From Aureimonas glaciei (GTDB lineage Bacteria; Pseudomonadota; Alphaproteobacteria; Rhizobiales; Rhizobiaceae), in NCBI RefSeq assembly GCF_014643375.1, contig NZ_BMJJ01000005.1, forward strand, positions 248,001-312,000: a stretch of DNA of 64,000 nt, given 5' to 3'. This document shows positions 59,641-64,000 of the stretch, piece after piece. How positions within the stretch are numbered: the stretch's first letter is position 1; each line of letters starts with the position of its first letter. The notes under the pieces were generated by a model. The model saw only the letters and a program-made list of their open reading frames with translations, was not told the origin of the DNA and did not search any database. A program made the translations under genes and the position numbers.

Positions 59641-60872
59641 CGGGCGACGGTTGCGTCGTCATCGTCGGAGGCGGTCAAGCCGCCGCTTCGTGCATCGCGG
59701 CCCTGCGCGCGAAGGACGCCTCGCGCCCGATCATGCTCGTCGGCGAGGAAGAGCACCTTCCCTACCAGCGCCCCCCGCTTTCCAAGGCCGCGTTGCTCGG
59801 CGACGAAACACCCGCCGACAGCCTGCTGATCCGCCCGGCGCAGTGGTACGAGGGTGTCGGGCTGCGGCTTGGCCGCCGTGTCGAGGAGATCGCCCGCCGC
59901 GACGGGCGGCTCGTGCTCTGCGATGGGGAACGGCTGGCCTACGATCAACTCGTTCTCTGCACCGGAAGCCGCGCGCGGCGCCTCGATGCGGAGATCGGGG
60001 GCGAACTGGCGGGCGTCCATACGCTTCGCTCGCTCGCCGATGCGGCGAACCTGCGGGCCGAGCTTCTGCCCGGCCGGCGGATCCTCGTCGTGGGCGGCGG
60101 CTACATCGGGCTGGAAGTCGCGGCCGCTGCAAGGAAGCGCGGCCTTTCCGTGTTGTTGGTGGAGGCCGGTCCTAGCGTGCTCGGCCGGGTGGCCTCCGCT
60201 GCCACGGCCGGATATTTTCGGGCCCTGCACAGCTCTCGAGGCGTCGAGATTCGCGAAGCGACGAACCTCATTGGATTGGTCGGCGGCGGGAGCGAGAACC
60301 GGGTGCGGCGCGCAATCCTCTCCGACGGCTCGGAGCACGATGTCGACCTCGTCGTCGCCGGCATCGGGGGCATCGCAAGTGCCGAGATCGCCGAGGCCGC
60401 TGGACTCGATACGGCCAACGGCATCGTAATCGACGGCGCGTGTCGGACCACCGATCCGAACATCCTGGCGGCAGGGGACTGCGCGAGTTTTGCGTTGGGC
60501 GGCCGCCAGGTGCGCCTCGAATCGGTGCAGAACGCCGGCGACCAGGGCGAAGCCGCCGCAGCGAGCCTTCTGGGCGAAGAGCCGGCCTACGCTCCCGTCC
60601 CGTGGTTCTGGTCGGACCAATACGACACCAAACTGCAGATCGTCGGCCTAGGGCACGGCCACGACTCCGTCGTGGAGCGGCCGGGCAAGCGCGAGGGTGC
60701 GCGCTCGATCTGGTATTTCCGGGGCGAGTCACTGCTGGCGGTGGATGCGATCAACGACCCGGCGGGCTACATGACGGGGCGTCGATTCCTGGCCGCGGGG
60801 GTCAACCCCGGTCGGCTGGAGGTCGCCGACGCCGCCTTTCCGCTTCTTTCGCTCCTGCCGGCACGGGTCTAA
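59637..60872 (+). CDS. NAD(P)/FAD ferredoxin reductase (rhodocoxin/putidaredoxin-reductase type)
   Basis: 411 residues. FAD loop VVIVGGGQAAASCIAALRA near the N-terminus, YQRPPLSKAALLG, NAD loop ILVVGGGYIGLEVAAAARKR (about 149-168), second FAD motif NILAAGDCASF, and the reductase C-terminal domain (WFWSDQYDTKLQIVGLGHGH). It completes the electron chain NAD(P)H, reductase, ferredoxin, oxygenase. GTG start overlapping the ferredoxin TGA. Confidence 0.93.
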   Translation: MTGDGCVVIVGGGQAAASCIAALRAKDASRPIMLVGEEEHLPYQRPPLSKAALLGDETPADSLLIRPAQWYEGVGLRLGRRVEEIARRDGRLVLCDGERLAYDQLVLCTGSRARRLDAEIGGELAGVHTLRSLADAANLRAELLPGRRILVVGGGYIGLEVAAAARKRGLSVLLVEAGPSVLGRVASAATAGYFRALHSSRGVEIREATNLIGLVGGGSENRVRRAILSDGSEHDVDLVVAGIGGIASAEIAEAAGLDTANGIVIDGACRTTDPNILAAGDCASFALGGRQVRLESVQNAGDQGEAAAASLLGEEPAYAPVPWFWSDQYDTKLQIVGLGHGHDSVVERPGKREGARSIWYFRGESLLAVDAINDPAGYMTGRRFLAAGVNPGRLEVADAAFPLLSLLPARV

Positions 60873-61162
60873 GCGAGCTTTAGAGCCTGTCATTTCGCTC
60901 CTGCCGGGGCCATCCCATGTCCGTCCTGGAGCCGGACCGCAACCGCTTGCCCCTGCGCCTTGTCGCTGGCCGGCCGGGAAGGATCGCCTTACCCGAGCAA
61001 GCCTTGGACAACCGTCGAGGACAAGCCGCTCGGCCAGCCGGACAGACGGCCCACGGTGGCATTTCGATAGACGATCCGTCTTATGTCAAGCGAAGGCCCG
61101 ATGGCGCGGATGCCGCCGCGCCGCCGATGCCACCCTGTTCCCTCAAATCGCCGTAGCCGTTC

Positions 61163-61978
61163 CTAGCGGGCCGGAGCATTCCGGTTCTGCAGCCAGCCGA
61201 TAAGGAGAAACAGAAGAACCGCGAAGATCGTCAGAAATCCCGCCATCGCCAGGATGGTTGGGTTGATCTGGTCGCGGATGCCCGACCACATCTGACGCGG
61301 GATCGTGCGCTGCTCGGTGCCGCCAATGAACAGGATCACCACGACCTCGTCGAACGATGTTGCGAAGGCGAAGATGCCGCCGGTGGCGACGCCGGGCAGG
61401 ATCTGCGGCAGCATCACGCGCCGGAAGGCGGTCAGGGGCGTGGCGCCGAGGCTGGTGGCCGCGCGCGACAGATTGGTGTCGAAGGCCATCAGCCGTGCCG
61501 TGACGATGATCACCACGAAGGGAGCGCCGAGCGTGGCATGGGCGAGGATCACCCCGATATGGGTGTTGACCAGGTGGAGCGGAGCAAACACGAGATAAAG
61601 GCTGACGGCGACGATGACGATCGGAATGATCATCGGCGCGATCAGGATCGGAACGATCACCCCGCGGAACGGGAAGCTGGGGCGGCTGATGCCGATCGCA
61701 GCCAGTGTGCCGAGCACCGTCGCGATCCCCGTCGCGCATATCCCGATCACGAAGCTGTTCGCAATCGCCGTCCGCCATTCCGGGGACAACACGATCGCCT
61801 CATACCAGCCAAGCGTCACGCCCGTCATCGGGTAGGAGAAGTAGGTGCTTTGGTTGAAGGACAACGGCACCACCGTCAGCACTGGCGCCACGAGAAAGAA
61901 CAGAACGGCTGCGGAGAAGAATCTGACGAAGCGTCGGGCGATACGCTCGGAGGCAAGTTCCGATGTTTCGAGGCTCAT
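61163..61978 (-). CDS. Spermidine/putrescine-type ABC permease (PotC-like)
   Basis: 271 residues with six helices and the binding-protein-dependent permease loop ATSLGATPLTAFRRVMLPQI (about 186-205). The N-terminal pattern LVAPVLTVVPLSFNQSTYFS is typical of PotC/YdcV proteins. It partners the PotB-like permease 42 bp upstream. No ATPase is in the window; it may lie past the right edge beyond the binding protein. The operon converges with the Rieske cluster. Confidence 0.92.
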   Translation of the reverse strand: MSLETSELASERIARRFVRFFSAAVLFFLVAPVLTVVPLSFNQSTYFSYPMTGVTLGWYEAIVLSPEWRTAIANSFVIGICATGIATVLGTLAAIGISRPSFPFRGVIVPILIAPMIIPIVIVAVSLYLVFAPLHLVNTHIGVILAHATLGAPFVVIIVTARLMAFDTNLSRAATSLGATPLTAFRRVMLPQILPGVATGGIFAFATSFDEVVVILFIGGTEQRTIPRQMWSGIRDQINPTILAMAGFLTIFAVLLFLLIGWLQNRNAPAR

Positions 61979-62020
61979 GGACAGCGGTCCTGATACTGCG
62001 CGGGCTTGATCGGTCAGCGC

Positions 62021-63280
62021 TCAGCCGAGGCGGAGGCGATCGATGCCGACAAGACGGTTAAAGACGATGTAGACGACGAGGGTGAAGGCCGCGAGATAGA
62101 CCGACAGTGCGCCCGCGAGTCCCCAGTTGAGTTGTCGTTCCATCTGAAGGGCGATGATCTGGCTCACCATCTCGTCGCCCGCGCCGCCAAGGAGGGCCGG
62201 CGTGATGTAGTAGCCGAGCGCCAGCACGAAGACGAGGAACATTCCTGTTCCGATGCCCGGCATGGTCTGGGGAACGTAGACGCGCAGGAAGGCGACCGCG
62301 GGATGGGCGCCGAGCGAGATCGCCGCACGTCCGTAGACCGGCGGGATGCCGCGCATCACTGCATAGTTCGCCAGGATCATGAACGGCAGGAGGACGTGCG
62401 TCATGCCGATCAAAACGCCCGTGCGGTTGAACATCAGCGCGACCGGCTCAGCGACGATGCCGCTGCCGACCAGCAGCGAGTTGACGACGCCGTTCGGCTG
62501 CAGAAGCACGTACCAGGCGGTCGTGCGCACGAGAAGCGAGGTCCAGAAAGGGACGATAACGAAGATCATCAGCAGGTTGCTCTGCCGCGCCGGCAGCGTC
62601 GCAAGCAGGTAGGCGACCGGATAGCCGAGGATCAGGCAGAGCAGCGTCACGCCTCCGCTGATCGCGAAGGTGCGCAGGAAGGCGCTGATATAGACCTTCT
62701 GCGAAACCTCGACCGGCGCGACCGCTCCATCCGGGCCGACCTTGCGATCGATCGCGGTGAGCAGGAAGTCGGGTGTTAATGGGGACGCGGCGCGTTTCAG
62801 GAGGCGCCAGGTTTCCACCTCGCCCCAGCGCCGGTCGATCCGCGGCAGGTCCTCGGCCGGGGGCAGCCCGCTTGCCGAAGGTAGTTGGCGCACGGTCTTC
62901 ATGAGAAGCGTGCGAAAGCCGGGCTCGTAGTTGTTGAGGCGGCGCGCGGCAGCGGCGAGAGAGCCTTCCCCTTGCGCCGTCTGCAGGTCGGCCGCCAGGG
63001 CCTCGAAGACCTGCGGCGACGGCAATGCCGGCGGGCCGGGCCATTCGCGCAGAAGCAGGGCGGCGTTCGGCAGAGCTCTCGATACCTCCTCGCTGCGCAC
63101 GCTCGACAGGAGGAGCTTGCATATCGGGTAGATGAACGCGGCGGCGAGGAAGATGAGAAGGGGCACCGCGAGCATGAAGGCCCGCAGCGCCTCGCGCCGC
63201 CGGGCGGCGCGGAAACCAACGGACGAATCGATCGTGCGGCTCCCGGCGGGAACGAGCGAAGTCCGCTCCATAGTGCTCAT
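62021..63280 (-). CDS. Spermidine/putrescine-type ABC permease (PotB-like) with large periplasmic insert
   Basis: About 419 residues against about 285-300 for ordinary PotB. The extra part lies between helix 1 (LAVPLLIFLAAAFIYPICKL) and the KVYISAFLRTFAISGGVTLL helix. It is an about 130-residue polar region (LPNAALLLREWPGPPALPSP, LPRIDRRWGEVETWRLLKRA) predicted to be periplasmic. The transport core is complete, including the loop AAISLGAHPAVAFLRVYVPQ. ATG 63280 (MSTMERT) chosen; the frame is open 19 codons upstream, and ATG 63271 is also possible. Confidence 0.9.
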   Translation of the reverse strand: MSTMERTSLVPAGSRTIDSSVGFRAARRREALRAFMLAVPLLIFLAAAFIYPICKLLLSSVRSEEVSRALPNAALLLREWPGPPALPSPQVFEALAADLQTAQGEGSLAAAARRLNNYEPGFRTLLMKTVRQLPSASGLPPAEDLPRIDRRWGEVETWRLLKRAASPLTPDFLLTAIDRKVGPDGAVAPVEVSQKVYISAFLRTFAISGGVTLLCLILGYPVAYLLATLPARQSNLLMIFVIVPFWTSLLVRTTAWYVLLQPNGVVNSLLVGSGIVAEPVALMFNRTGVLIGMTHVLLPFMILANYAVMRGIPPVYGRAAISLGAHPAVAFLRVYVPQTMPGIGTGMFLVFVLALGYYITPALLGGAGDEMVSQIIALQMERQLNWGLAGALSVYLAAFTLVVYIVFNRLVGIDRLRLG

Positions 63281-63354
63281 ACTCACGTTGGCAATCCAGA
63301 CAGTGTACGATGGGCGCGCTTGCCACGCACCATCCATCCGATGCGCGCGGGAGC

Positions 63355-63384
63355 GCCGGGCGGCCGATACGCCGGCCGCCCGGC
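63355..63384 (-). terminator. Strong intercistronic hairpin between binding protein and PotB-like gene
   Basis: A perfect 12-bp stem, GCCGGGCGGCCG (63355-63366) against CGGCCGCCCGGC (63373-63384), with a 6-nt loop. On the minus strand it begins 6 nt after the binding-protein stop and is not followed by a T-run. Such hairpins commonly stabilise or partly terminate mRNA to give the binding protein in excess of its permeases. Confidence 0.6.
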
Positions 63385-63389
63385 CGGAA

Positions 63390-64000
63390 TCACTGTCCGA
63401 GCCAGTTCAGGAAGCGGTTGTTGATGCTGTCGAGGTTGTCGGCCCAGAACTCGGAGTTGACCTGCAGGGCGTTCTTGAAGTTCTCGGGCGCCGTCGGCAG
63501 GTGCGGGATCACGTCCTTGGCGACCTTGTCAGTGGCGGAACTGCGCGGGGGCGCATAGGGGATATAGTTCGAGAGCTTCCAGATGTTGTCCGGGCTCGAC
63601 GCGTATTCGATGAACTTCGCGGCCACAGCCTCGTTCTTGGCGCCCGTCGGAATGCCCCACCATTCGTAGTCGTACACCTGGCCGTCCCAGACCACCTCGA
63701 AGGGACGCTTATCGTCGAGCTGGGCGGTGCGGATGCGGCCGTTATAGGCCATGGTCATGGTCACCGCGCCGTCGGCGAGCAGTTGCGGCGCCTGCGAACC
63801 GGCTTCCCACCAGACGATGTCGTTCTTGATGGTCGACAGCTTCGCGAAGGCCCGGTCGACACCCTCCGGCGTTCCCAGCAAGTCGTAGACCTCGGCGACC
63901 GGCACACCATCGGCGATCAGCGCCCATTCCAGAGCCGCTTTCGGGCTCTTTCGAACGCCGCGCTTGCCGGGGAACTTCGCCGTGTCAAAAAAGTCCCCGA
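63390..64000 (-). CDS. ABC transporter substrate-binding protein (PotD-like), 5' end outside window
   Basis: The C-terminal about 203 residues of a family-1/PotD binding protein: KSPKAALEWALIADGVPVAE, WEAGSQAPQLLADGAVTMTM, YNGRI, and DYEWWGIPTGAKNEAVAAKF, the hinge and second-lobe pattern of PotD/PotF proteins. The reading frame stays open to the right edge. It defines the ligand of the PotB/PotC-like permeases; polyamine-type proteins of this class also bind betaines, choline-like and opine compounds. Confidence 0.9.
   Translation of the reverse strand, partial: GDFFDTAKFPGKRGVRKSPKAALEWALIADGVPVAEVYDLLGTPEGVDRAFAKLSTIKNDIVWWEAGSQAPQLLADGAVTMTMAYNGRIRTAQLDDKRPFEVVWDGQVYDYEWWGIPTGAKNEAVAAKFIEYASSPDNIWKLSNYIPYAPPRSSATDKVAKDVIPHLPTAPENFKNALQVNSEFWADNLDSINNRFLNWLGQ

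Noticed and set aside
60917-61156. Small frame between the ferredoxin reductase and PotC-like genes
   Set aside because: No ribosome site, low-complexity Arg/Pro/Ala composition, no recognised family; the 290-bp gap appears non-coding.

Overview
The window is high-GC DNA with tightly packed, start-stop overlapping genes. The protein families (PAS/GGDEF/EAL sensors, FecR/CHASE2 pairs, hydantoinase and Dpp modules, a PruR-like pterin-binding protein) point to an alphaproteobacterium, probably of the order Hyphomicrobiales (Rhizobiales). No rRNA, intact tRNA, CRISPR array or replication origin was seen, so chromosome versus megaplasmid cannot be decided. The mosaic structure after about 24.5 kb suggests an accessory region.

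Region 1 (about 0-20.8 kb) is a catabolic locus for a peptide- or hydantoin-like amino-acid derivative. A plus-strand run (MFS exporter, IclR regulator, SDR, FAD amine/D-amino-acid oxidase, fused Dpp-type ABC ATPase) converges on a nine-gene minus-strand operon. That operon encodes DppA-like binding protein, DppC and DppB permeases, M20 peptidase-like protein, D-cysteine desulfhydrase-like PLP enzyme, HyuA, HyuB, ornithine cyclodeaminase/ketimine-reductase-like protein and a rhodanese. Divergent from it lie a GntR regulator and a BisC/DMSO-reductase-class molybdoenzyme. Several members handle sulfur, so a sulfur-containing or oxidised amino-acid derivative is a plausible substrate.

Region 2 (20.9-24.6 kb) has two uncharacterised secreted proteins, an AraC regulator and a small membrane protein. 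It ends at a tRNA 3'-end remnant.

Region 3 (24.6-47.7 kb) is mosaic accessory DNA. It holds a ParA-like ATPase, a FecR protein with a long Gly/Asn repeat tail upstream of a CHASE2-PAS-GGDEF-EAL protein, LysR/SDR/monooxygenase genes, an RND efflux pair, an SDR/TetR pair, a DUF5996-GNAT fusion, a pirin and a LysR/isochorismatase pair. Three gene graveyards contain decayed pieces: LysR, IS110 transposase, PAS kinase and [2Fe-2S] subunit; DoxX, Rrf2 and flavin reductase; and VOC dioxygenase, MFS and GGDEF.

Region 4 (47.7-55.8 kb) is a signalling block: a hybrid histidine kinase, a PruR/DcpA-like pterin and c-di-GMP pair, an intact 854-bp IS5-family element inserted exactly at the stop codon of the dcpA-like gene, and a GGDEF gene broken by one frameshift.

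Region 5 (55.8-64 kb) is an oxygenase operon (two different Rieske oxygenase alpha subunits, ferredoxin, ferredoxin reductase) with a divergent LysR regulator. It faces a spermidine/putrescine-type ABC importer whose binding protein runs off the right edge. Coordinates and start choices come from reading the sequence only; functions are family-level inferences.
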